A stretch of DNA of 64,000 nt from JAAYEL01 sp964344625 (GCA_964344625.1 CAYFNZ010000001.1:1-64000), one strand, 5' to 3'; shown: positions 20,204-29,425, numbered from the stretch's first letter. Notes: generated from the letters alone by a model not told the origin. Numbers and translations: made by a program.

Positions 20204-21358
20204 ATGAAAGCTTGTATTATAAATATTGGAAATGAATTATTAGATGGAAAAATCAGCAATTCTAATGCTGAATTTATTATGAATGAGCTATCAACAATTG
20301 GAATTCCTGTTGAAAGACAGATGATTGTTGCAGATGATAAGGATGAAATAAAAAAAGCCTTAGATTTTAATAAAAAATATGATTTAATATTAACTACAGG
20401 TGGCCTTGGAACCACAGATGACGATAAATCAAGGGAAACGGTAGAAGAATATCTTGCAGAAAGACAAATAGACTACGATCCTATTGAAATGAAGAACACC
20501 AGGGGGATGTTCCCGGGAGTTTATTATAGGTATGGTCATGCTGGAATTATGATTTTTCCTGGACCTCCAAGAGAAATGAACACCATGTTAAGAAACAACC
20601 TAGATTTATTGATTGATGAAGACCTATGTACTATAAGAAAGACTTATAGGATTTCTTTTTTAAGAGAACATGTGATACACAATATCCTTAGAAATCATGG
20701 GGTGCCAACAGAATATGTTAATACCTTTATAGATTCTGATCAAAGTGCTTATTTGAAGCTATATATGGAAGATTCTTCTCAAGAAAGCTTAGATGAAAGA
20801 TTCAAACAAGTAGATGATACTATTAATAAGGTATTCTATCCTTTAATATATACAAATGATGACATAAGTAGAGAACAAAATCTGGTAAATGAACTATTGG
20901 ATAGGGGGCTTACTCTATCATGTGCTGAATCCTATACAGGAGGAAAGATTATTTCTTCTTTAATAGAAATTCCAGATACTTCAAAAATCATAGATCAAGC
21001 CTTTATAGTATACAATGATGAAGCTAAGGAAGAAATACTAAATGTCGACCCTGATTTAATAAAAGAACATGGAGTAGTATCTAGACAAGTTTGTAATGCC
21101 ATGCTTGATGGCTTGTATGAAAGAAGTAAGTCAGATATTTGCATAGCTACTACTGGATATGCCGGTCCAAGTGGGGATGTTGGTAATGTATATTTTGGAA
21201 TAAAATATAAAGAAAAAAATTATGTGTTTAAGAAATATATGAAGTATAGCAGACGTTGGATTATGAATAAGAGCAAAAACTATGTCGTAGACTATACCCA
21301 CTTAATTATAAATAATCTTTTAGATGAAGCTAAAGATATATTAGCTGAAGACATCTAA
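20204..21358 (+). CDS. cinA: CinA-family protein (MoCF domain plus NMN amidohydrolase-like domain)
   Basis: 384 residues. The N-terminal MoCF/COG1058 domain has ETVEEYLAER after TTGGLGTTDDD, and a PGPPREMNTML motif (ADP-ribose pyrophosphatase-type in characterised CinA). The C-terminal PncC domain has SCAESYTGGKIISSLI and TTGYAGPSG, the nicotinamide-nucleotide deamidase family. ATG at 20204 follows AGGTGA; the GTG at 20195 is part of that SD. It occupies the position held by noc in Bacillus, between rsmG and parA. Confidence 0.9.
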   Translation: MKACIINIGNELLDGKISNSNAEFIMNELSTIGIPVERQMIVADDKDEIKKALDFNKKYDLILTTGGLGTTDDDKSRETVEEYLAERQIDYDPIEMKNTRGMFPGVYYRYGHAGIMIFPGPPREMNTMLRNNLDLLIDEDLCTIRKTYRISFLREHVIHNILRNHGVPTEYVNTFIDSDQSAYLKLYMEDSSQESLDERFKQVDDTINKVFYPLIYTNDDISREQNLVNELLDRGLTLSCAESYTGGKIISSLIEIPDTSKIIDQAFIVYNDEAKEEILNVDPDLIKEHGVVSRQVCNAMLDGLYERSKSDICIATTGYAGPSGDVGNVYFGIKYKEKNYVFKKYMKYSRRWIMNKSKNYVVDYTHLIINNLLDEAKDILAEDI

Positions 21359-21379
21359 TCTTCTTGTTGAGGTGAATAA

Positions 21380-22138
21380 ATGAAAGTAATTAGTGTATTT
21401 AACCAGAAGGGGGGCGTTGGAAAAACTACTACAGTAGTTAATCTTGCTGCTGCCCTTGGTAAAAAGAAAAAAAAAGTTTTAGTAGTAGACCTTGATCCGC
21501 AGGGTAATACATCTTCAGGACTAGGCCTAGATAAGAGTGAATTAAAAACCACAGTTTATGATTTATTATTAAATAATTCGGATATTAATGAAGCTTTAAT
21601 GGAGTCTAATTCTCCTAATGTAAAGATTCTGCCTTCAAACAATGACCTGTCTGGTTTTGAAATTGAGGCTGTTAACCATGACCAAAGAGAAAGTTTGTTA
21701 AAAAATATATTATCTCCAGATTTGGACTTTGATTTTGTTCTAATTGACTGTCCACCTTCTTTAGGTCTTTTAAGCATCAATGCCTTGGTAGCTTCAAATT
21801 CAGTAATAATACCTATCCAGTCTGAGTATTACGCCTTAGAAGGGGTGTCTCAATTGGTTCAAACAATTGACCTAGTTAAGAGGTCCCTAAATCCAGAACT
21901 TGAGATTGAGGGAGTTGTAATTTCAATGTTTGATGGAAGAAATAACTTGTCCTTAGAAGTTGTTGAGGAAGTTAAAAAATATTTTAGGGACAAAGTCTAT
22001 AAGACTATAATTCCTAGAAATATAAGGCTTGCTGAAGCACCTTCTTTTGGAATGAGCGTTATTGAATACGATCCAAAGTCAAAGGGGGCCATAGCATATT
22101 TAAATTTGGCAAAAGAAATAATTAAGCAAAACAAGTAG
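21380..22138 (+). CDS. parA: Chromosome partitioning ATPase ParA (Soj)
   Basis: A 252-residue ParA/MinD-type ATPase. The deviant Walker A KGGVGKTTT is at residues 10-18, VVDLDPQGNTSSGLG follows near 35-49, and Walker B is DFVLIDCPPSLG. It drives origin segregation with ParB and in Bacillus also modulates DnaA. It is 9 bases before parB. Confidence 0.96.
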   Translation: MKVISVFNQKGGVGKTTTVVNLAAALGKKKKKVLVVDLDPQGNTSSGLGLDKSELKTTVYDLLLNNSDINEALMESNSPNVKILPSNNDLSGFEIEAVNHDQRESLLKNILSPDLDFDFVLIDCPPSLGLLSINALVASNSVIIPIQSEYYALEGVSQLVQTIDLVKRSLNPELEIEGVVISMFDGRNNLSLEVVEEVKKYFRDKVYKTIIPRNIRLAEAPSFGMSVIEYDPKSKGAIAYLNLAKEIIKQNK

Positions 22139-22147
22139 GAGTTTAAT

Positions 22148-23032
22148 ATGGCTAGAAAAAAAGGATTGGGAAAGGGGCTTGCTGCTCTGATTCCAGAAGA
22201 TACGTCTATTGATAATTTACTAGAAAAAAATGATGAAAAAGATCTGCAAGGTCAGAGAGTTGAAAATATAGAAATAAGTAAGATAATACCAAATAGGTCA
22301 AATCCTAGAAAAAAGTTTGACCAGGATGCCTTAGAAGAGCTTGCTGAATCCATAAAGCTTTATGGAATTATTCAGCCTATAGTTTTGGTTCAAGATGGAG
22401 ATGTATATGAGATAGTAGCTGGTGAAAGAAGGTATAGGGCTGCTAAGATTGCAGGCTTAAAGGAAGTTCCAGCTATCATAAAAGACCTAGATAATAAAAG
22501 TAAGGATATGATTTCTATGGTTGAAAATATCCAAAGAAAGGATTTAAACCCATATGAAGAAGCCCTTGCTTATGATAATATGATGAAGGAATATAAACTT
22601 ACCCAAAATGAACTTAGTCAGGTAGTTGGAAAGTCAAGGACTTTTATTGCTAACTCTGTGAGGCTTTTATCCCTAGATGATAAGACAATAAGCCAACTTG
22701 AAAATGGCAATATTACTTCCACTCAGGCTAGGGCTCTATTGGGGGTTGACGATATTGAGGAAAGAAATAAGTATCTTCAAATGTTAATTAACAAGGAAAT
22801 AACTGTTAATGAAGTTGAAAAAAAGATTTCTAAGGCAAAGAAGTCTAAAGTTAATAGGGATTTTGCTAGTGAAGAAGATATTTTTATAAGGGATATCCAA
22901 GATAGACTTTCTGAAAGTATTGGTGCTAAGGTCCGCCTAAATAGGGGTAAGAATTCATGGAAATTAAATATTGAATTTTATGACCAAGCACAGATAGAAG
23001 ATTTTTTAGAAAAACATGAAATAAATGACTGA
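22148..23032 (+). CDS. parB: Chromosome partitioning protein ParB (Spo0J)
   Basis: A 294-residue CTP-dependent parS clamp. The N-terminal ParA-activating segment KKGLGKGLAALIP is intact. The CTP-binding motif GERRYRAAK is at 92-100 and ENIQRKDLNPYEEA at 126-139. The HTH GKSRTFIANSVRLL (161-174) is followed by ITSTQARALL (189-198). In typical ParB that last stretch contains Gly-His (for example SMGHGR in Spo0J); here it is Thr192-Gln193. This may match the altered parS core seen upstream. The C-terminal dimerisation domain is present. Confidence 0.95.
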   Translation: MARKKGLGKGLAALIPEDTSIDNLLEKNDEKDLQGQRVENIEISKIIPNRSNPRKKFDQDALEELAESIKLYGIIQPIVLVQDGDVYEIVAGERRYRAAKIAGLKEVPAIIKDLDNKSKDMISMVENIQRKDLNPYEEALAYDNMMKEYKLTQNELSQVVGKSRTFIANSVRLLSLDDKTISQLENGNITSTQARALLGVDDIEERNKYLQMLINKEITVNEVEKKISKAKKSKVNRDFASEEDIFIRDIQDRLSESIGAKVRLNRGKNSWKLNIEFYDQAQIEDFLEKHEIND

Positions 23033-23040
23033 GGTGGAAG

Positions 23041-23982
23041 ATGAGTTGGTGGGCTTATTTATATTTAGGTATCGTAACATTGGTTATGATTTACCTAATT
23101 TACAGGTATATTGACCTATCTGTAAAAATAAAAAGACAAAAAAAGAGATATGACTTTCTTTTAAGAGGAAGGGGAGAGCTAAATCTTGAGGAGCTATTAA
23201 AGGCTCATTCACATGATATAGATTTAGCCGTAAAAAAGATTAAGGCGCTGGAAGCAACCTATGCTAAGGTCGATACAGGTATTAAAGAAAATAGGGATTA
23301 CCTAAATTCCAAGATGATGGAATTAAATTCAAATACAAATACAGATTTGATAGACAAGGCAGACAAGCAATTTCAAACTTTGGATAAGAAGATTGACGGG
23401 ATTAATGCCCTTTTAAATAAAAAGATAGATTCAAAGGCAAATACCCTTAATTCTGATATTAATAAGTTGGGGGCAGACCAAAATGAAAAGATGTCAAACC
23501 TTGATAGTAAGCTTAATGCAAGGATTAGTTCTGCAGATGAAAAAATCAATGCAAGGGTTAGCAGTATAGATGCTAAATTCACCAATGAAATTGATAAAAT
23601 AAATTCTGATAGGCAAGCTAACTACAAAAAAATAGAAGAAAGACATGAGTTTGATGTTTCTAACTTGAAAAAACTAGACCAAGAGAACTATAATAAGCTT
23701 GTTGAGTTTATTAACAAGCAAGATAAGTCCTTGGACGAAAATTTAGCACTTGCTATTCAACAAGTATCATTGTATAAGTACAATGCCCTTCATAACCAAA
23801 CAGGGGACTTGTCATTTACTATGGTGCTTTTAGATAGAATGAAAAATGGAATTATGCTTACCAGCATAAATGGAAGAGATGCGTCATATACGTATTCTAA
23901 AGAAATTGTTAATGGTAAATGCGTGGTGGATATTTCACCAGAAGAAGAAAAAGCCTTAAATATGGTTTTAAAAAACAATTAG
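23041..23982 (+). CDS. DUF4446-like membrane protein with a long coiled-coil insertion
   Basis: 313 residues. A TM helix at 4-22 is followed by a short basic stretch and an RYDFLLRGRGELNLEELLKAH segment (37-56), both typical of DUF4446 proteins often encoded after parB. The C-terminal part (236-310) has SLYKYNALHNQTGDLSFTMV-type and LTSINGRD motifs of the same family. Between them, about 76-235 is predicted coiled coil, Lys/Asp/Asn/Ser-rich, with near-repeats NARISSADEKI and NARVSSIDAKF. Normal DUF4446 proteins are about 150-170 residues. It is 8 bases after parB. Function unknown; a membrane-tethered role in segregation is speculation. Confidence 0.7.
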   Translation: MSWWAYLYLGIVTLVMIYLIYRYIDLSVKIKRQKKRYDFLLRGRGELNLEELLKAHSHDIDLAVKKIKALEATYAKVDTGIKENRDYLNSKMMELNSNTNTDLIDKADKQFQTLDKKIDGINALLNKKIDSKANTLNSDINKLGADQNEKMSNLDSKLNARISSADEKINARVSSIDAKFTNEIDKINSDRQANYKKIEERHEFDVSNLKKLDQENYNKLVEFINKQDKSLDENLALAIQQVSLYKYNALHNQTGDLSFTMVLLDRMKNGIMLTSINGRDASYTYSKEIVNGKCVVDISPEEEKALNMVLKNN

Positions 23983-23991
23983 GAGGATTAA

Positions 23992-24981
23992 ATGGGAGTT
24001 AATGTTATTGAAGAATTAAGAGCTTCAATCGAAGGAAAGAACAGGGTAATAGTTTTTCCTGAAGGAGAAGATGTAAGGATAGTTAGCGCTGTTGCAAAGT
24101 TGCAAGAAGAAGGAATTATCAAACCAATTTTACTAGGAAAGAAAGAAGATATTGAAAAAGCTGCTAAAGAAGCAAATGTTACTTTAGAAGGAGTTTTACA
24201 AATCGACCCTGAAACTTCAGAAGACTATGAAAGATTCGTATCAGAATTCGTAACATTAAGAAAGGGTAAAGCTACAGAAGAACAAGCGAGAGAAACACTT
24301 AAAGACCCTAATTATTTTGGAACAATGATGGTTCAATCAGGTAAAGCCGATGGTATGGTTAGTGGAGCTATCCATTCTACAGGAGATACTATAAGACCAG
24401 CATTACAAATTATTAAAACTAGACCTGGCGTATCAAGGATTTCAGGTTCAATGGTAATGTTAGGACCAGAAGGACAAAGATATTACATGGCTGATATAGC
24501 TGTAAACATCACACTTGAAGCTGAAGCCTTGGCTGAAATAGCTATAGTTTCTGGTGAACAAGCTAAGACGTTTGGTATTGATCCAAAGGTAGCAATGCTT
24601 TCATTCTCAACAAATGGTTCAGCTCACTCACCTGAAACTGAAAAGATGGCTTTAGCTACAAAGCTTGCAAAAGAATTAGCTGAAAAGAACAATGTTGACT
24701 TCCCAATAGATGGGGAACTTCAATTTGATGCAGCTATTGCTCCTGAAGTTGGAAAATTAAAATTCCCTGGCTCAAAAGTAGCTGGAGAAGCAAATGTATT
24801 TATATTCCCTTCACTTGAAGCAGGAAATATAGGCTACAAGATTGGTCAAAGACTAGGTGGCTATGAAGCAATAGGACCTATCCTACAAGGCTTAAACAAG
24901 CCAGTTAACGACCTTTCAAGAGGATGTAATGCAGAAGAAGTTTACAAGACAGCTATAGTTACAGCTGCACAAGTAGGTTAA
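23992..24981 (+). CDS. pta: Phosphate acetyltransferase
   Basis: 329 residues, the short catalytic form without the N-terminal DRTGG domain. It interconverts acetyl-CoA and acetyl phosphate, the penultimate step of fermentative acetate/ATP production. The motifs AIHSTGDTIRPALQI, FSTNGSAHSPETEKM and FPSLEAGNIGYKIGQRLGG are family-diagnostic. AGGAGG precedes ATG, 9 bases after the preceding gene, so it probably shares its transcript. No ackA is in the window. Confidence 0.95.
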   Translation: MGVNVIEELRASIEGKNRVIVFPEGEDVRIVSAVAKLQEEGIIKPILLGKKEDIEKAAKEANVTLEGVLQIDPETSEDYERFVSEFVTLRKGKATEEQARETLKDPNYFGTMMVQSGKADGMVSGAIHSTGDTIRPALQIIKTRPGVSRISGSMVMLGPEGQRYYMADIAVNITLEAEALAEIAIVSGEQAKTFGIDPKVAMLSFSTNGSAHSPETEKMALATKLAKELAEKNNVDFPIDGELQFDAAIAPEVGKLKFPGSKVAGEANVFIFPSLEAGNIGYKIGQRLGGYEAIGPILQGLNKPVNDLSRGCNAEEVYKTAIVTAAQVG

Positions 24982-24989
24982 AAATATAA

Positions 24990-25043
24990 AAAGATGTTTA
25001 AGAATGAAAAGATTTATCTACATTCTTAAACATCTTTTTTTGA
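24990..25043. terminator. Bidirectional terminator between pta and pncB
   Basis: 17-base arms (24990-25006 and 25021-25037) have an A-run before and a T-run after, serving the convergent pta (plus) and pncB (minus) genes. Confidence 0.9.
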
Positions 25044-25070
25044 TTTATATAAGCAATTTAATATTTGGAT

Positions 25071-26525
25071 TTAGTCAAAACTTGTCTTTACTGAATTTAG
25101 TAGGTCATTTTTTAAGTCCCAAAGTTTTTGACTTAGGTCGACCTTGTATAGTTGAGGGGTATCAAAACGTTTGTATTCTTCCCAAAGCGTGTCCAATTCG
25201 TTTTGACAGTGTTGTCTAATTTCTTCAAGACTAGGTCTTTCATAGACCAGTTTACCTTTTTCATATATTGGTACAAGCAGTGGCTTTACATAGTAGTGGT
25301 TGATTGTTTTTCTCTTCCAAGTATAAAGTGGGTGGAAAAGTGTCAAAGGTTGGTCTGTGTCTATAACTTCATCATGAAGGGTGATTAAGTCAGCCTTGGC
25401 CTTATTGGTTTCAGAATCATAAATCCTATAGACTTGTTTAAATCCAGGAGTAGTTATTTTTTCTATATTTTCTGATATTTTAATTTTTGGTATATGCTTG
25501 CCTTTTTCATCTATGGCAACTAGCTTGTAGACACCACCAAAAACTGGGTTTGACCTAGATGTAATCAGGTTTTCACCTACACCGAAAGAATCAATTTTAG
25601 CTCCTTGAAGCAAAAGATCCCTTATTTTAAATTCATCTAGAGAATTTGATGAAACTATTTTTACATCTTCATAGCCTGCAGCATCTAGCATTTTCCTTGT
25701 TTCCTTTGAAAGATAGGCCATGTCACCAGAGTCTAGTCTAACACCTACCGGACGGATGCCAAGTGGCTTTAAGACCTTGTCAAAGCACTTGATTGCATTT
25801 GGAACCCCTGATTTTAGGGTGTCATAGGTATCGATTAAGAGAGTGGTTGCATGTGGGTAGGTTTTTGCATAGGTTTCGAAGGCTTCAAGCTCTGTATCAA
25901 AGGATTGAACCCAGGAGTGGGCCATGGTTCCAAGGGCTGGAGTCCCATACATATAGTCTGCAAGTGTGTTTGCAGTTCCCGCTGCACCGGCAATATAGGC
26001 TGCCTTGGCTCCAAGGTTAGCAGCATCTGCCCCTTGCGCCCTTCTTGAACCAAATTCCATAATCGCCCTGCCATCACTGGCCCTGACCATACGGTTGGCC
26101 TTGGTAGCTATCATAGATTGGTGGTTAATAACCAATAAAAGCATGGTTTCAAGGAGTTGAGCCTGTATATAAGGGCCTCTTACAATCATCAAAGGTTCAT
26201 CGTGAAATACAACGGAACCTTCTGGAATAGCCCAAACATCACATTCGAATTTGAAGTTCTTTAAGTAGTCTAAGAATTCTTCAGCAAATAGATTTTTATT
26301 TCTTAAAAATTCTATTTCATCTTCTGTAAAATGCAGGTTTTCTAAGTAGTCAATTGCTGTATCAAGGCCAGCAACTATGGCGAAACTTGCCCCATCTGGA
26401 GCTTTTCTAAAATATATGTCATAATAGCCTACGGTGTCCTTGTGACCGTTTATTAGGTAGGCGTTGGACATGGTTAATTCGTAGAAATCCATCAATAAGC
26501 TGAGATTTCTGTTTTGATCTTTCAT
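25071..26525 (-). CDS. pncB: Nicotinate phosphoribosyltransferase
   Basis: 484 residues. It converts nicotinate to nicotinate mononucleotide in NAD salvage. DFYELTMSNAY is at the N-terminus, EFGSRRAQGADAAN in the active-site region (His/Arg-type loop), and SGDMAYLSKETRKMLD near VGVRLD in the PRPP-binding region. I start at 26525 (GGAGGG upstream) and reject the Met at 26546. It is one of few genes transcribed against the fork here, with its own promoter and terminator. Confidence 0.95.
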   Translation of the reverse strand: MKDQNRNLSLLMDFYELTMSNAYLINGHKDTVGYYDIYFRKAPDGASFAIVAGLDTAIDYLENLHFTEDEIEFLRNKNLFAEEFLDYLKNFKFECDVWAIPEGSVVFHDEPLMIVRGPYIQAQLLETMLLLVINHQSMIATKANRMVRASDGRAIMEFGSRRAQGADAANLGAKAAYIAGAAGTANTLADYMYGTPALGTMAHSWVQSFDTELEAFETYAKTYPHATTLLIDTYDTLKSGVPNAIKCFDKVLKPLGIRPVGVRLDSGDMAYLSKETRKMLDAAGYEDVKIVSSNSLDEFKIRDLLLQGAKIDSFGVGENLITSRSNPVFGGVYKLVAIDEKGKHIPKIKISENIEKITTPGFKQVYRIYDSETNKAKADLITLHDEVIDTDQPLTLFHPLYTWKRKTINHYYVKPLLVPIYEKGKLVYERPSLEEIRQHCQNELDTLWEEYKRFDTPQLYKVDLSQKLWDLKNDLLNSVKTSFD

Positions 26526-26559
26526 ATTCCCTCCATTAATTTTCATCTTATATGTATCT

Positions 26560-26589
26560 ATTATACCCGTAAATTTGTTATTATGTTAA
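26560..26589 (-). promoter_or_regulatory. Promoter of pncB
   Basis: TTAACA (26589-26584), 18 bases, TATAAT (26565-26560) on the minus strand. Confidence 0.65.
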
Positions 26590-26607
26590 ATATTGAAATT
26601 AAGCTTG

Positions 26608-26636
26608 TTGACTTGATGGTGGGGTAATTATAAAAT
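26608..26636 (+). promoter_or_regulatory. Promoter of the RNA methyltransferase operon
   Basis: TTGACT (26608-26613), 17 bases, TAAAAT (26631-26636), divergent from the pncB promoter. Confidence 0.6.
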
Positions 26637-26654
26637 GAATGAAAGGTGATTGAT

Positions 26655-27362
26655 ATGAAAATTAACAAATATACAAAAAAAGACTTATATACATATACTT
26701 TAGGAGCTTTTCCTAGTTTGGAATTAATTGCTAAGAGACCTGACTTGGTCGAGCTGATTTTGATTCATGAGGATTATTATGAAAAGGACAGAATAATAGA
26801 CTTGTGTCGAAAAAATAACCTAAAATATGAAATAAATTCCAAAGCGGTTAATCGGCTAGCCAATAAGGGTAATACATTAGTGGTTGGTATCTTTAGAAAG
26901 TATGAAGATCCTATAAAAAACACTAATCATGTAGTACTTCATGAGATTTCAGATATGGGAAATTTGGGAACTATACTAAGGACCATGAATGCATTTGACA
27001 TGAGGGATTTGGTCCTAGTGGGAAATGTGTGCGATATATTTAATCCCAAGACTATAAGGGCCTCCATGGGGTCTATTTTTGATATTAGATTTAAGCATTA
27101 TGCTAGCATGGATGCCTATGTTAAGGATTTTCCTGATAGGAATCTTTTTTTATTTATGCTTTCTAGGGATGAAAATGACAGTATTTATAAGGTTGACAAG
27201 AAAGATTCTTTATATTCCTTGGTTTTTGGCAATGAAGGGGCTGGCCTGCCTGAAGATTTTTCCAGGTATGGGACTAGGGTCTTCATTCCACAATCTTCAA
27301 GGGTTGATAGTATAAATTTACCGATTGCCACATCTATCGGTATTTATGAGTTTAGGAGGTAA
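26655..27362 (+). CDS. TrmH/SpoU-family RNA 2'-O-ribose methyltransferase
   Basis: A 235-residue SPOUT-class enzyme. The trefoil-knot motifs are present: HEISDMGNLGTILRTMNAF (motif 1, near 95-113), LVFGNEGAGLP (motif 2) and IPQSSRVDSINLPIATSIGIYEF (motif 3, C-terminal). The N-terminal 80 residues form a substrate-binding extension. Target rRNA or tRNA position cannot be assigned. ATG at 26655 follows AAGGTG; the GTG at 26646 overlaps that SD. The gene ends one base before the phosphatase start. Confidence 0.88.
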   Translation: MKINKYTKKDLYTYTLGAFPSLELIAKRPDLVELILIHEDYYEKDRIIDLCRKNNLKYEINSKAVNRLANKGNTLVVGIFRKYEDPIKNTNHVVLHEISDMGNLGTILRTMNAFDMRDLVLVGNVCDIFNPKTIRASMGSIFDIRFKHYASMDAYVKDFPDRNLFLFMLSRDENDSIYKVDKKDSLYSLVFGNEGAGLPEDFSRYGTRVFIPQSSRVDSINLPIATSIGIYEFRR

Positions 27363-27363
27363 T

Positions 27364-28032
27364 ATGAAAAAACTTTTGATATTTGATGTTGATGGCACCA
27401 CTTTAGATACCATGGAAACTATTACATTTCACATTAATAGGGCCTTGGCTCAATATGGGATTGAACCTGTAGATATCTCCTATACGGGGAGTATTCTAGG
27501 CTATAGCTCTGTGTATTTGATGGAAAAAGTTCTAGAATATAGGGGTTATGACTACGATAATGAGAAGTTTAAGGAAATTTTAGACACTTATCACAAGTCT
27601 TACCAAGCAGATGTAACCCATCTAACTAAGCCATATGATGGCATAATCGAAGCTCTTGTGGACTTCAGAAAAAAGGGCTATACCCTGGTTGCCTTATCGA
27701 ATAAGCCTGACCACACCCTGTCTGTTCTTTTTAAGGCTATGGATTTATATAAGTATTTTGACTATGTAAAGGGGCAAGAAGACGGGACTCCAAGAAAGCC
27801 AGACCCATATATGGTCAATTACATTCTGGATAAATATTCAATGTCCAAGGACCAGGCTATCCTTATAGGGGATACTGAAGTAGACTATGAAACAGCTAAA
27901 AATTCAGGCCTTACTTTTATAGCGGTTACCTGGGGCTTTAGGACCAGGGAAGAACTTGAAAGATTAGACCCACAATACATGGTAGATGATGTATTTGGTC
28001 TTAGAAAAATAATAGAGGAGGGATTGATATAA
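27364..28032 (+). CDS. HAD-family hydrolase, phosphoglycolate phosphatase-like
   Basis: 222 residues of HAD subfamily IA. The nucleophile motif DVDGTTLDT is at residues 7-15, the conserved Ser/Thr motif is VALSNKPDHTL, and the acid motif is ILIGDTEVDYETAKNSG. This Gph/PpaX-like set cleaves small phosphate esters such as phosphoglycolate or pyrophosphate; the substrate is not readable. AGGAGG is at the end of the preceding gene. The last codons contain the SD for the next gene. Confidence 0.85.
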   Translation: MKKLLIFDVDGTTLDTMETITFHINRALAQYGIEPVDISYTGSILGYSSVYLMEKVLEYRGYDYDNEKFKEILDTYHKSYQADVTHLTKPYDGIIEALVDFRKKGYTLVALSNKPDHTLSVLFKAMDLYKYFDYVKGQEDGTPRKPDPYMVNYILDKYSMSKDQAILIGDTEVDYETAKNSGLTFIAVTWGFRTREELERLDPQYMVDDVFGLRKIIEEGLI

Positions 28033-28055
28033 AAGCAAATGAATCAAAAAAGTCC

Positions 28056-29423
28056 ATGATTTTACATGGTCCTAGTAAGCAGGTTTTGTTTAAGCTTTCT
28101 TTGCCATTGATTTTTTCAAATATCATGGCTACCCTTTATTCCCTAGCGGATGGGGTTTGGTTGTCGAAATTGTCCTATACTCAATTTGCGGCTACGAGTT
28201 TGACTTGGCCTCTTTTGTTTTTATTTATTTCTATTGCGATAGGGATTTCTGTAGCCGGTACTTCTATCATTTCTCAAATGATAGGGGCTGGAAAAAAGGA
28301 CAAGGCCAGCAAGTATGCTAATAACCTGATTATCATTTCTATTGTAATGGGGGTATTTTTCTCCGTATTAGGTTATTTTCTAGCAAGGCCTATAATTACT
28401 GCCATGGGGGCAAAAGATGACCTTTTGGAACACTCTATCACCTATTTTAAGGTTAACTCCTTAGGGTTTTTGGTAGATAACCTATATTTTGCCTTTCAAG
28501 CCATATTAAATGCTCAAGGAAATACCAAGTCTACAACGGCTATGGGGATTACTTCAGGCCTATTAAACATTATTTTGGACCCATTTTTTATCTTTGCTAA
28601 GGTGCCATTTATAGGGGTAAATGGTCTTAATCTAGGAGTTGCAGGGGCTGCCTTTGCTACTGTCCTTGCCAAGATAATTGCCTTATTCATTGGATTTATA
28701 GCAATTAAGAAAAACCAAAGTGATGTTGTAGTAAGCAGGCATACTATGAAGTATGAAAGTTCTTTTGCAAGACACCTTATGAGACTTGCCATTCCTACAG
28801 CCATAGGAAGGTCAAGTTCAGCCTTAGGTTTTACAGTTATGAATGCGATTATAGTTTCCTATGGTCAAGAGGTAGTAGCGGCATTTTCCATGGTCAATAG
28901 GATTTCAGATTTCTTTATGCAGATTTCTATGGGTATAAGTGCTGCCATGACTGCCATGATTGGGCAAAATGTGGGGGCTGGAAATTTTGAAAGGGCAAGG
29001 CAGGTTGTAAGGGATGCGAGCCTTATGACCGTAATTTCTTCGGTTGCAGGTATGCTAATAGTTGGGCTTTTCCCAACCCAGCTTTTGAGTATTTTTGTAG
29101 ACACTCAAAAAGATGTAGCCGTATATAATATTGCTATGGAATACATTCCATTTGCGGTAGCCAACGAGCCGTTTATGGGCTTTTTCAATATTTTCCAAGG
29201 GGCCTTTCAAGGTGTTGGTCAGATGAAGTATTCTATGCATATGTCAACTGGAAGGCTTTGGTTTATCAGGGTTCCTTTTGTCCTATTCATGCAAAACTTT
29301 ACCAATGTGGGTAGGGTGGCAATTTGGATTTCTATGCTGATATCAAATGGCCTGATAGTGCTTTATTCATATTATATTTACAAGACAAAGGATATTATTC
29401 CTAAAGGAAGGTTAAAAAGTTAG
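28056..29423 (+). CDS. MATE-family multidrug/cation efflux transporter
   Basis: 455 residues from the first ATG, about 12 TM helices, with a duplicated six-helix layout (LPLIFSNIMATLYSLADG at the N-terminus; RLAIPTAIGRSSSALGF at mid-protein). It exchanges drugs or metabolites for Na+ or H+. The start is unusual: the only good SD (AGGAGG, 28016-28021) is 34 bases before this ATG but 7 bases before an in-frame ATA at 28029. The nine codons between (IKANESKKS) look like a normal MATE N-terminus. Translation may therefore begin at 28029. Confidence 0.88.
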   Translation: MILHGPSKQVLFKLSLPLIFSNIMATLYSLADGVWLSKLSYTQFAATSLTWPLLFLFISIAIGISVAGTSIISQMIGAGKKDKASKYANNLIIISIVMGVFFSVLGYFLARPIITAMGAKDDLLEHSITYFKVNSLGFLVDNLYFAFQAILNAQGNTKSTTAMGITSGLLNIILDPFFIFAKVPFIGVNGLNLGVAGAAFATVLAKIIALFIGFIAIKKNQSDVVVSRHTMKYESSFARHLMRLAIPTAIGRSSSALGFTVMNAIIVSYGQEVVAAFSMVNRISDFFMQISMGISAAMTAMIGQNVGAGNFERARQVVRDASLMTVISSVAGMLIVGLFPTQLLSIFVDTQKDVAVYNIAMEYIPFAVANEPFMGFFNIFQGAFQGVGQMKYSMHMSTGRLWFIRVPFVLFMQNFTNVGRVAIWISMLISNGLIVLYSYYIYKTKDIIPKGRLKS

Positions 29424-29425
29424 AA

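Noticed and set aside
25793..26077. Overlapping short open frames on both strands inside pncB
   Set aside because: Shadows of a well-supported coding region; low-complexity translations and no SD.
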